This document shows positions 44,622-52,141 of a stretch of 64,000 nt of DNA, in pieces. A program made the position numbers and the translations under genes. The number at the start of each line of letters is the position of its first letter. The stretch's first letter is position 1. The stretch comes from Terrimesophilobacter sp964651535 (GTDB lineage Bacteria > Actinomycetota > Actinomycetes > Actinomycetales > Microbacteriaceae), in the NCBI GenBank assembly GCA_964651535.1, contig CAZYYE010000004.1:1-64000 (forward strand), given 5' to 3'. Under the pieces are notes generated by a model. That model had not been told where the DNA came from and ran no database searches. It saw nothing but the letters and a program-made list of their open reading frames with translations.

Positions 44622-45638
44622 GTGGCAACGGTCAATCTGCGCGACGTCGCCAAGCTTGCCGGTGTTTCTGTCGGATCTGTCTCGAACGTCCTCAATCGCC
44701 CGACGACCGTATCGAAGGATGTTTCGCAGCGCGTTCTCGCTGCGATCGAGACACTCGGGTACGTTCGGAACGATGCAGCACGCCAATTGCGGGCAGGCAG
44801 AAGCAGGTGCATAGGCCTTGTCGTGCTCGACATCGCAAACCCCTTCTTCTCCGATCTAGTGCGCGGAGCAGAGCGACGTGCGGCCGAAGAGCAGCTCACG
44901 GTTCTGTTGGGCGATACGGAGGAAGACCCAGCCCGCGAACGCGTCTACATCGATCTCTTCGCGGAGCAACGCGTCTACGGATTGCTCGTGTCACCCCTCG
45001 GCGGGGCCATGCCCAGACTTCGAGCACTTCGAAAACAGGGCTTGTCGACCGTGCTCATGGACTGGCATACCGAGGATCATCAGTTCTCTTCGGTCGCCGT
45101 GGACAACGTGGCGGGAGGCAAGCTCGCGGTGGATCACCTTCTCCAAATCGGTCGGCGCCGGATCGCCTTCGTTGGCGGCCCGCACAGCATCCGCCAGGTG
45201 AGCGATCGGTTTGAAGGTGCGCGCAACGCGGTTGCGCAGCATCCGGGCGCAACGCTCGAAGTAATTGACACCCAGTCCCTCACGGTTTTGCAGGGCCGAG
45301 AAGCGGGGCATCGGATCAGCCAGCGGAAAGCAGCAGCCCGCCCAGACGGAATATTTGCGGCAAACGATCTCCTGGCGCTCGGCCTCCTGCAGGCGTTCAA
45401 CCTGTCAGGCCGTATTTCGGTTCCCAATGACATCGCGCTCATCGGCTATGACGACATCGACTTTGCGTCAGCCGCCATGGTGCCATTGTCTTCTGTCCGG
45501 CAGCCGAGCACCGAGATTGGGCACACCGCCGTTGATTTGCTTCTCCGTGAGGTCGCGGCGGGGGCCGACTTCGAACCAGAGCGGATCGTGTTTCAACCTG
45601 AGCTCGTGATTCGCGACTCAACGGGCGTGCACCACTGA
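44622..45638 (+). CDS. LacI family transcriptional regulator of the rhamnose locus
   Basis: A 338-residue repressor. The HTH is NLRDVAKLAGVSVGSVSNVL, with the hinge GYVRNDAARQLRAG, followed by a periplasmic-binding-like effector domain starting CIGLVVLDIANPFFSDLVRG. GIFAANDLLALGLLQAFN and IALIGYDDIDFASAAMVPL are usual. The GTG start at 44622 has GAAAGGGAG upstream. Three copies of TGAATCGTTTCA at the promoters of the rhamnose units, one beside this gene, make it the obvious regulator. The inducer is probably rhamnose or a rhamnose oligosaccharide, which is inference. Confidence 0.9.
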   Translation: MATVNLRDVAKLAGVSVGSVSNVLNRPTTVSKDVSQRVLAAIETLGYVRNDAARQLRAGRSRCIGLVVLDIANPFFSDLVRGAERRAAEEQLTVLLGDTEEDPARERVYIDLFAEQRVYGLLVSPLGGAMPRLRALRKQGLSTVLMDWHTEDHQFSSVAVDNVAGGKLAVDHLLQIGRRRIAFVGGPHSIRQVSDRFEGARNAVAQHPGATLEVIDTQSLTVLQGREAGHRISQRKAAARPDGIFAANDLLALGLLQAFNLSGRISVPNDIALIGYDDIDFASAAMVPLSSVRQPSTEIGHTAVDLLLREVAAGADFEPERIVFQPELVIRDSTGVHH

Positions 45639-45675
45639 CCATTCGGCAGGATGTTTGCTGGAGGAGTGACGGGAG

Positions 45676-46998
45676 TCAGCTCTTCTGCGCCTCGGCCTCG
45701 ACGATTGCGATCTCCTGGGTGGCAAGCTCGCGGGCGTGGTCGTCCGCTGCGTAGCCGATGCGAATCTGCGGCCACGCCCGCGAGTAGCGGACCCGGACGC
45801 GCTTGTACCTCATGAGCCAGTAGGAACACGCGCTCGCGGCGAGCACGCCCGAAATCGCCGCGACGCCCAACCCCCACCGCGGGCCGAACTCGTTGACGAC
45901 CCAGCCGACAAACGGAGCACCGATCGGCGTGCCGCCCACGAAGATCGCCATGTACAGGGCCATCACACGCCCTCTCATGGAGGGTTTCACGGTCGTTTGC
46001 ACCATCGAGTTCGCGGTCGTCATGAAGATGAGCGACGAGAAACCGACGAGCGCGAGCGACAGAGCGAATGTTTCGAGACTGGGCATGAGGGCGGCGATCA
46101 GGCATGCCGCCGCGAACAGGGCGGAGGCCAGCACGAGCGTGCGCATCCTCGGCCGCTCCTGCCGCGCGGAAATGAGCGCCCCCGTGACCGAGCCGATAGC
46201 CATGACCGACGTGATCACCCCGAATTCTCCCGCGCCCCTGTGGAACTCGATCGTCGCCATGGTCGCGGTGAAGATGGAGAAGTTCATCCCGAACGTTCCG
46301 ATGATCCCCACCATGATGAGGATCACGACGATGGCGGGCTTACCGCGCACGTATCTGAACCCCGCCATGATTTGGCCGCGGGCCCGAGGCGCCCTCGGTT
46401 GTTCGCGCAGTTCCCCGACCCGGATGGCCCAGAGGGCGACTAGCGTCCCAGCGAAGGTACCCGCGTTGATCATGAAGACCCAGCCCGCGCCGACGATGAC
46501 AGTCAGGAAACCCGCAACCGCCGGGCCGATCAACCGGGCGGTGTGGAAGGACACGGAGTTCAACGAGACCGCGTTGACGAGATCCTTCTTCTCGACGAGC
46601 TCGGCGACGAATGTCTGGCGCACGGGCGCATCCACCGCCGCGACCGCTCCGAGCAGGAACGCGAACAGGTACACGTGCCAGAGTTCGGCGACACCCGTGA
46701 CGACGATCACGCCAAGGCCGAGGGCGAGTGCTCCCATCGCGGTTTGGGTGGCCATGAGCATTTTGCGGACATTGACGCGGTCGGCGATGAGACCCGCCCA
46801 GGGCATCAGCAGCAGCACGGGCCCCATTTGCAGGGCCATCGTGATCCCTACGGCGGCGGCATCATGGTCGGTGAGCTCGGTGAGGACGATCCAGTCCTGC
46901 GCAGTGCGCTGCATCCACGTGCCGATATTGGACGTGAGGGCACCGACGAACCAGAGCATGTAATTGTGGACCCGCAGGGAGCGGAACGTCGAGTTCAC
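45676..46998 (-). CDS. MFS transporter (EntS/DHA3-type)
   Basis: A 440-residue membrane protein with twelve hydrophobic segments. It starts FRSLRVHNYMLWFVGALTSN and has the loop 2-3 motif GLIADRVNVRKMLMATQ and NIGTWMQRTAQDWIVLTEL, typical of the DHA3/EntS-like group often exporting drugs or siderophores. The start at 46998 overlaps the MarR stop by 4 bp, so both are expressed from the promoter with the MarR palindrome. Substrate unknown; drug efflux is likely. Confidence 0.88.
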   Translation of the reverse strand: MNSTFRSLRVHNYMLWFVGALTSNIGTWMQRTAQDWIVLTELTDHDAAAVGITMALQMGPVLLLMPWAGLIADRVNVRKMLMATQTAMGALALGLGVIVVTGVAELWHVYLFAFLLGAVAAVDAPVRQTFVAELVEKKDLVNAVSLNSVSFHTARLIGPAVAGFLTVIVGAGWVFMINAGTFAGTLVALWAIRVGELREQPRAPRARGQIMAGFRYVRGKPAIVVILIMVGIIGTFGMNFSIFTATMATIEFHRGAGEFGVITSVMAIGSVTGALISARQERPRMRTLVLASALFAAACLIAALMPSLETFALSLALVGFSSLIFMTTANSMVQTTVKPSMRGRVMALYMAIFVGGTPIGAPFVGWVVNEFGPRWGLGVAAISGVLAASACSYWLMRYKRVRVRYSRAWPQIRIGYAADDHARELATQEIAIVEAEAQKS

Positions 46999-47411
46999 TG
47001 CTCGGCGAGTTTCTTGAATACCGGCAAAGCCTCATCGAGGATGCGCCGCTCGTCCGCCGACAACGCGGCGAGCTGCTGGGTGAACCACGCATCCCGTCGG
47101 CGTCGGGTCTCGTTGACGAACGCGTGGCCGGCCTCCGAGAGGTCCAGCTCAATGCGGCGGGCGTCGTCTTCCGATGTCGCCCGCGTGACGAGCCCGGCCG
47201 CCACAAGGGAATTGACGGTACGGTTCATGCTCGGCGGCGTCACGCACTCGTGTTCGCTTAGCGACCCGAGAGATTGGCGGCCGTGGTTGTCGAGGGTGAA
47301 CAGCACAGAACGCTGGCTCTCCGGCACCTCGTCGTCGGCGGCGTTCGAGCGGATGCGTCTGGCCAGTCGCTGTATCGCGAGCCGAAGCTGTTGGCTGCCG
47401 TCCTTCTCCAT
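46995..47411 (-). CDS. MarR family transcriptional regulator
   Basis: A 138-residue winged-HTH repressor. The HTH is RQSLGSLSEHECVTPPSMNR followed by VNSLVAAGLVTRATSEDDAR and the wing RRIELDLSEAGHAFV. It is the first gene of a two-gene unit with an MFS exporter, the common arrangement for self-controlled efflux. A 15-bp palindrome lies between the -35 and -10 of the promoter. Confidence 0.88.
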   Translation of the reverse strand: MEKDGSQQLRLAIQRLARRIRSNAADDEVPESQRSVLFTLDNHGRQSLGSLSEHECVTPPSMNRTVNSLVAAGLVTRATSEDDARRIELDLSEAGHAFVNETRRRRDAWFTQQLAALSADERRILDEALPVFKKLAEQ

Positions 47412-47427
47412 AATTCATTAGCATAGC

Positions 47428-47457
47428 AAATTAGTTAGGCTAACTATTCGGTGTCAA
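47428..47457 (-). promoter_or_regulatory. Promoter of the marR-MFS operon with MarR palindrome
   Basis: On the minus strand, TTGACA (47452-47457) and TAATTT (47428-47433) are 18 bp apart. Between and overlapping them lies TAGTTAGGCTAACTA (47432-47446), a perfect 7-1-7 palindrome. This placement would block RNA polymerase when MarR is bound. Confidence 0.75.
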
Positions 47458-47503
47458 AGCGACGCTCTGGCGCCCGCAATACACTGTGGAGAAAGGAGGC
47501 ACC

Positions 47504-48370
47504 GTGGCCACTTCGACCCCGACCCGCGACGACCGCACCTATCAGGATGCCGACGGCGTGACGATCCACTACTACGTCTGGAAAGCCGGCAAGCCTCGCG
47601 CGGTGATCCAACTCCTCCACGGACTCGGCGAGCATGCCGCCCGCTACGAGTGGCTCGCGGGCAGGCTGACCGCCGCCGGATACACGGTGTACGCGGACGA
47701 TCACCGCGGGCACGGCCAGACCGGGCTCGGCCAGCACGGCGGAGACCACGCGAAGCTCGGGAAGCTCGGGCCCGGCGGTATGAGATCGACGGTCGAGGCG
47801 GTGCACAAGCTCACGGGGATGATCCGCGACGACCACCCGAAACTTCCGCTCGTGCTGCTCGGGCACAGCTGGGGCTCGTTCCTCGCGCAGATGCTCGTCA
47901 ACCGGTACTCGGCCGACTACGACGCCGTCATTCTCAGCGGCTCGGCGCTCCTTGCGCTCGGTCGCACGAACACCGGCGACCTGAATGCAAAGTACAAGCA
48001 CCTCGGTTCGACCGGCTACGAATGGCTGAGTCGCGATCCGGAGGTCGTCGCTGCTGCCGCCGCCGACCCGCTCATGTTCATCGCGAACGGGATGAAGCTG
48101 TTTGGAATCGTCGACAGTCTTCGAATGCTGGGAAAGCCCGCGAAGGGCATTGAGCATGACGTGCCCGTTCTCATCCAGGTGGGCAGCGACGACGTCGTGG
48201 GCGGCGTGAAGAGCAACGAACTGCTCGCGCAGGCGTACCTCACGCGAAGCGGATTGAGCGATGTCGAACTCATCGTGTACAACGGCGCCCAGCACGAGAT
48301 CTTCAATGAGACGAACAAGGACGAGGTGGTCGAAGACACTCTCAACTGGCTGGCCGACCGCGTGACATGA
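47504..48370 (+). CDS. Alpha/beta hydrolase, monoacylglycerol-lipase-like
   Basis: A 288-residue serine hydrolase. It has the oxyanion region QLLHGLGEHAARYEWLAGRL, the nucleophile elbow LLGHSWGSFLAQ, an acid in QVGSDDVVGGVKS and the catalytic His in NGAQHEIFNE. The sequence YADDHRGHGQTG is typical of lysophospholipase/monoglyceride lipases. The GTG at 47504 has AAAGGAGG 4 nt upstream. It overlaps the HIT-family gene by 4 bp, starting a chain of closely spaced genes. Confidence 0.88.
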   Translation: MATSTPTRDDRTYQDADGVTIHYYVWKAGKPRAVIQLLHGLGEHAARYEWLAGRLTAAGYTVYADDHRGHGQTGLGQHGGDHAKLGKLGPGGMRSTVEAVHKLTGMIRDDHPKLPLVLLGHSWGSFLAQMLVNRYSADYDAVILSGSALLALGRTNTGDLNAKYKHLGSTGYEWLSRDPEVVAAAAADPLMFIANGMKLFGIVDSLRMLGKPAKGIEHDVPVLIQVGSDDVVGGVKSNELLAQAYLTRSGLSDVELIVYNGAQHEIFNETNKDEVVEDTLNWLADRVT

Positions 48371-48798
48371 CGACGCTCTTCACGAAAATCATCCAGGGGA
48401 GAGAACCGGCGCGGTTCGTCTGGAAGGACGAACGGTGCGTCGCGTTCCTCACGATCGAACCGCGCCAGCCCGGGCACACTCTCGTGGTGCCGAGGATGGA
48501 GGTCGACCGGTGGCTGGATGTTCCCGATTCGCTCATCGCCGAGCTCATGGTCGTCGCGCACCGGATCGGGTCGGCTCAGCGCGAAGAGTGGAACTCGGAC
48601 CGCGCGGGCCTCATGATCGAGGGCTACATGGTGCCGCACCTGCACATCCACGTGTGGCCGTCGAACTCGCCGCGGGAGTTCCATCCGTCCGGCATCGACC
48701 GCTCTGCGGAGCCGGCGGACCTTGATGCCGCGGCGGTCAGGCTGAGGTCACGCTTAAGGGCGCACGGATACGCGGAATTCGTTCCGGCCGAGCAATAG
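48367..48798 (+). CDS. HIT family protein
   Basis: A 143-residue histidine-triad nucleotide-binding protein. The triad is HLHIHVWP, and the preceding FTKIIQGREPARFVWKDERC and PGHTLVVPRMEV match the HIT fold. Such proteins hydrolyse nucleotide phosphoramidates or dinucleoside polyphosphates. No extra domain is present. It overlaps the hydrolase by 4 bp and is 36 bp from the lipoate ligase. Confidence 0.9.
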   Translation: MTTLFTKIIQGREPARFVWKDERCVAFLTIEPRQPGHTLVVPRMEVDRWLDVPDSLIAELMVVAHRIGSAQREEWNSDRAGLMIEGYMVPHLHIHVWPSNSPREFHPSGIDRSAEPADLDAAAVRLRSRLRAHGYAEFVPAEQ

Positions 48799-48834
48799 GC
48801 TTGATTGGTCTGCAGCAACGAGGAGGACGAAACC

Positions 48835-49884
48835 ATGCACGGTGAGTACAAGGTGCCGGGCGGCAAACTCGTCGTCGTCGATCTGGATGTCGTGAAGGGC
48901 CGAATCGCGAACTTCCAGCTCGCCGGCGACTTCTTCCTCGAACCGGACGACGCGCTCGAGGCGATCAACGAGGCGGTCAACGGACTGCCCGCGGACAGCG
49001 ACTCGGCCTGGATAGCTGCAGCCGTCAAGGGTGCGCTGCCCGAGGACGCGCTGCTCCTCGGATTCACGCCGGAGGCGGTCGCGATCGCCATCCGCCGTTC
49101 GCTTTCCAAAGCGAGCAGTTGGAACGAATACGAGTGGCAGCTCATCCATGGCGACGCGTATCCGCCCGTCCTTCAAATGGCGCTCGATCAGGTGCTGGCC
49201 GAGGAGGTCGGCGCGGGCCGGCGCAAACCGACGCTGCGCATGTGGGAGTGGAACGAGCCCGGCGTCGTGATCGGCAGTTTCCAGTCTGTGAAGAACGAAG
49301 TCGACATGGACAATGCGACGAAGTACGGGATGCAGGTTGTTCGGCGCATCAGCGGCGGCGGCGCGATGTTCATGGAAGCCGGTTCCGTCATCACGTATTC
49401 GATTTATGCGCCGAGCGACCTCGTGCGGGGGATGTCGTTCGCCGACTCGTACGCGTTCCTCGACGAGTGGGTCATCACGGCGCTCAAAGGACTCGGCATC
49501 GACGCGTTCTACCAGCCGCTCAACGACATCACGAGTGCGAAGGGGAAGATCGGGGGCGCAGCGCAAAAGCGGCTGGGCACGGGTGCCGTGCTTCACCACG
49601 TCACGATGAGCTACGACATGGACGGCGACAAGATGGTCGAGGTGCTCCGCATCGGCCGCGAGAAGCTGAGCGACAAGGGCACGAAGAGCGCGGCGAAGCG
49701 CGTCGATCCGCTGCGCAGCCAGACCGGGCTGAGCCGCCCCGAGATCATCGAGACGATGATCGCGACATTCCGAGGCATGCATGGGCTCACGGAGGGCGAG
49801 ATCACGTCGGAGGAACTCGCGCGGGCGAAGCAGCTCGTCGTCGACAAGTTCTCCACAGACGACTGGTTGTACCGTGTTCCTTAA
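48835..49884 (+). CDS. Lipoate-protein ligase family protein with N-terminal accessory domain
   Basis: A 349-residue protein. The first about 90 residues (GEYKVPGGKLVVVDLDVVKG, GDFFLEPDDALEAINEAVNG) resemble the small accessory domain that in most LplA proteins is C-terminal or is a separate subunit. The catalytic part carries RRISGGGAMFMEAGSVITYS, the lipoyl-adenylate-binding motif, and ITSAKGKIGGAAQKR with the catalytic Lys. It attaches lipoate to 2-oxoacid dehydrogenase complexes or glycine cleavage H protein. AGGAGG precedes the ATG at 48835. Confidence 0.85.
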   Translation: MHGEYKVPGGKLVVVDLDVVKGRIANFQLAGDFFLEPDDALEAINEAVNGLPADSDSAWIAAAVKGALPEDALLLGFTPEAVAIAIRRSLSKASSWNEYEWQLIHGDAYPPVLQMALDQVLAEEVGAGRRKPTLRMWEWNEPGVVIGSFQSVKNEVDMDNATKYGMQVVRRISGGGAMFMEAGSVITYSIYAPSDLVRGMSFADSYAFLDEWVITALKGLGIDAFYQPLNDITSAKGKIGGAAQKRLGTGAVLHHVTMSYDMDGDKMVEVLRIGREKLSDKGTKSAAKRVDPLRSQTGLSRPEIIETMIATFRGMHGLTEGEITSEELARAKQLVVDKFSTDDWLYRVP

Positions 49885-50095
49885 AGTGAAGCGCAAGGGC
49901 GGAGGGCGCGGCCTTGGCGGAATGATCACCATGGTTGATGAGGTTTTCGCGCCCACCAAACACGAAGCCGCCCTTGAGGCTGATCGCGAGACGCGGCTAC
50001 CGGCGCCGGCGCCGCTGCCCGGGGACGGCGACAAGGGAATCTCGCGCGGGCGCATAGTCATCCATGTTCACGAGGCCGGGGAATCAACTCCATGA
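49874..50095 (+). CDS. Small conserved-looking hypothetical protein (73 residues)
   Basis: The frame from the GTG at 49874 encodes FLKVKRKGGGRGLGGMITMV then DEVFAPTKHEAALEADR and a Pro-rich tail ending IVIHVHEAGESTP. It overlaps the end of the lipoate ligase gene by 11 bases and its stop overlaps the methyltransferase start by 4 (ATGA). The basic, glycine-rich start and codon use fit the neighbours. No fold is recognised; it could be DUF6191-like, which is a weak guess. Confidence 0.55.
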   Translation: MFLKVKRKGGGRGLGGMITMVDEVFAPTKHEAALEADRETRLPAPAPLPGDGDKGISRGRIVIHVHEAGESTP

Positions 50096-50955
50096 CGTGG
50101 GCCCCGGATGGCGACAACCTCGTCATCCACGGCGACAACCTCGTCGCGGCTGCTGCCTTGCCGGACAATACGTTCACTGTCGTGTACCTCGACCCGCCCT
50201 TCAACACCGGGCGCTCTCAAGAGCGGCAGTCCACGACGAGCGTGCGGAGTGCGACCGGCTCCGTGGTCGGATTCAAGGGCCAGCGCTACGAGCGCATCCG
50301 CGGCGACCTCATGGCCTACGACGATGAGTTCGAGGACTACTGGTCATTTCTGGAACCGAGGCTCGCTGAGGCCTGGCGATTGCTCGCCGAGGACGGCACG
50401 CTCTACCTCCACCTCGACTACCGGGAAGCGCACTACGCGAAAGTCCTGCTCGATGCGCTCTTCGGGCGCGAATGCTTTCTGAACGAGATCATCTGGGCTT
50501 ACGACTACGGTGGCAAGTCGAAGCGCCGCTGGCCGACGAAGCACGACACGATCCTCGTCTACGTGAAGGATCCGCGCAGTTACTACTTCGACTCGGAGAC
50601 CGTGGACCGCGAACCGTACATGGCTCCTGGACTCGTGACGCCGGAGAAGGTAGCGCGCGGCAAGCTCCCGACGGATGTCTGGTGGCACACGATCGTGTCG
50701 CCCACGGGAACGGAGAAGACGGGTTATCCGACCCAGAAGCCGGAGGGCATCCTTCGGCGGATCATTCAGGCGTCGAGCCGGGAAGGTGACTGGGTGCTCG
50801 ACCTCTTCGCGGGCAGCGGGACGACGGGCGCCGTTGCGGGCGCACTGGGTCGTCGGTTCGTGATCGTCGACGAGAGTCCTGAAGCCGTGGCGGTCATCCG
50901 CGACCGCCTGGCTGCGGCGGGCATCCCGTTCAACGAGATGCAGCGTTTGCCGTGA
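50092..50955 (+). CDS. Orphan DNA methyltransferase, probable beta-class adenine or cytosine-N4 type
   Basis: A 287-residue enzyme. The catalytic motif IV, VVYLDPPFNTG (about 31-40), is followed by a middle region with KSKRRWPTKHDTILVYVKDP, and motif X/I near the C-terminus is YPTQKPEGILRRII...WVLDLFAGSGTTGAVAG. IV before I defines the beta order, as in type III Mod and CcrM-like enzymes. No restriction subunit is adjacent, and the target-recognition part is short. It is coupled to the preceding small gene by a 4-bp overlap. A long inverted repeat follows its stop. Confidence 0.85.
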   Translation: MTWAPDGDNLVIHGDNLVAAAALPDNTFTVVYLDPPFNTGRSQERQSTTSVRSATGSVVGFKGQRYERIRGDLMAYDDEFEDYWSFLEPRLAEAWRLLAEDGTLYLHLDYREAHYAKVLLDALFGRECFLNEIIWAYDYGGKSKRRWPTKHDTILVYVKDPRSYYFDSETVDREPYMAPGLVTPEKVARGKLPTDVWWHTIVSPTGTEKTGYPTQKPEGILRRIIQASSREGDWVLDLFAGSGTTGAVAGALGRRFVIVDESPEAVAVIRDRLAAAGIPFNEMQRLP

Positions 50956-50960
50956 GACAG

Positions 50961-51078
50961 GGCCTCCTCCGTTCGCAATTCAGGCAGGCAGCACGATCCG
51001 TCAATGACGAAGGCCGTGTTCTCGGCGATGCCCGCCGGACTCCTTCGCAAACTGCCTGAATTGCGAACGGACGGGGCC
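50961..51078. repeat. Long inverted repeat between methyltransferase and CelR-like genes
   Basis: CCGTTCGCAATTCAGGCAG (50969-50987) is perfectly complementary to 51052-51070. The pairing continues outward to 50961 and 51078 with two or three mismatches, giving arms of about 27 bp around a 64-base centre. Sixteen bases of the left arm, CGCAATTCAGGCAGGC, recur at 9082-9097. It fills nearly all of the convergent gap. Confidence 0.85.
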
Positions 51079-51094
51079 GATTGTGGCGCGGCAG

Positions 51095-52114
51095 CTAGAC
51101 GCTCGCGCGTTCGATCAAGTGAGTCGGCATGATCGTGAGCATCTCGACATCTTCGCCGGCGATGATCCGTACGAGCACTTCAGCCATTTTCGCACCCTGC
51201 TGCACCGACGGCTGATCGACGGTGGTCAGGGGCGGGTTCGCATTTTTCGCGTAGTAGTCGTTGTCGATCGTGGTCACGCCAATCTGCCCTGGCACATCGA
51301 TGCCGTACTCGCGGAGCACGCCGAGCGCCCCAGACGCCATTTGCGCGCTCGCCGCGAACAATCCGTCGAAGGGCACTTTGGTGTCGAGGATGCGCTGCAT
51401 GGCGACGGCGCCCCCCGCTGGGGTGAAGTCGGCGGCCTCGAACAGGTCCGCGCGAAGTCCGGCCGCGGTCACGGTGCGGCGCCACCCCTCGAGGCGGTCA
51501 AGACCGGCTGCCATGTCCTGAGGTCCGGCGATCGTCGCGATGCTCTTCTTGCCGCGGTCGATGAGATATTGGACGGCCGTTGCCGCCGCCGCGACGTTGT
51601 CGACGTCCACGACATGGCTCGGCCCTCCCTTCGACATGGGCCGGCCTCCGAATACCATCGGTATCGTCTTGCCGAGTTCCACATAGGAGTGGTCGTCGCT
51701 GTGATGGGAGAGGACGAGCGCGCCGTCCACGTTTCCGCCCGTGAGGTATTTGCGCGTCTTGAGCGGGTCGGTCTCCGACGCGATCAGGAGGGTGAGCGTG
51801 TACTCGGTCTTCGACAGATACGTCGCTACCCCCTGGATGACCGAGGCGAAGTACGGGTCCGCGAAGAACTTCGCCGTATTCTCCGGGATGACCAGCGCGA
51901 TCGAATCGGTCTTGCGGCTCGCGAGGATGCGTGCGGCGCGATTGGGCACGTAGCCGAGCGTGCTGATCGCGGAGTTGACGGCCTCGATGACTTCGGGCGT
52001 GACCTTGGGGGAGGAATTCACGACGCGCGACACTGTGGAACGAGACACCCCGGCGAGAGCTGCGACCATTTCGAGCGTCGGCGCAGTGCCGGAACCGGGC
52101 GATAGTGAAGTCAT
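51095..52114 (-). CDS. LacI family regulator, CelR/CebR-like
   Basis: A 339-residue repressor. The HTH is TLEMVAALAGVSRSTVSRVV, then the hinge GYVPNRAARILASRKTDSIA, then an effector domain with FADPYFASVIQGVATYLS and DGLFAASAQMASGALGVLRE. It lies 27 bp after the beta-glucosidase in the same direction and is probably its last operon gene. CelR of Thermobifida and CebR of Streptomyces bind TGGGAGCGCTCCCA and respond to cellobiose. Two near-exact copies upstream of the operon fit. AGGAG directly abuts the annotated ATG, so the true start may be slightly different. Confidence 0.9.
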   Translation of the reverse strand: MTSLSPGSGTAPTLEMVAALAGVSRSTVSRVVNSSPKVTPEVIEAVNSAISTLGYVPNRAARILASRKTDSIALVIPENTAKFFADPYFASVIQGVATYLSKTEYTLTLLIASETDPLKTRKYLTGGNVDGALVLSHHSDDHSYVELGKTIPMVFGGRPMSKGGPSHVVDVDNVAAAATAVQYLIDRGKKSIATIAGPQDMAAGLDRLEGWRRTVTAAGLRADLFEAADFTPAGGAVAMQRILDTKVPFDGLFAASAQMASGALGVLREYGIDVPGQIGVTTIDNDYYAKNANPPLTTVDQPSVQQGAKMAEVLVRIIAGEDVEMLTIMPTHLIERASV

Positions 52115-52141
52115 CTCCTGCGAAATTCTAGTCAGCCCCGG

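Noticed and set aside
44453..44899. 149-residue N-terminal extension of the GH78 frame
   Set aside because: It crosses the LacI operator and the start of lacI on the opposite strand; not protein-like.
50961..51078. Rho-independent terminator interpretation of the inverted repeat
   Set aside because: A 64-base loop and no U-tract; the matching arm at 9082 lies in a promoter region, not at gene ends.
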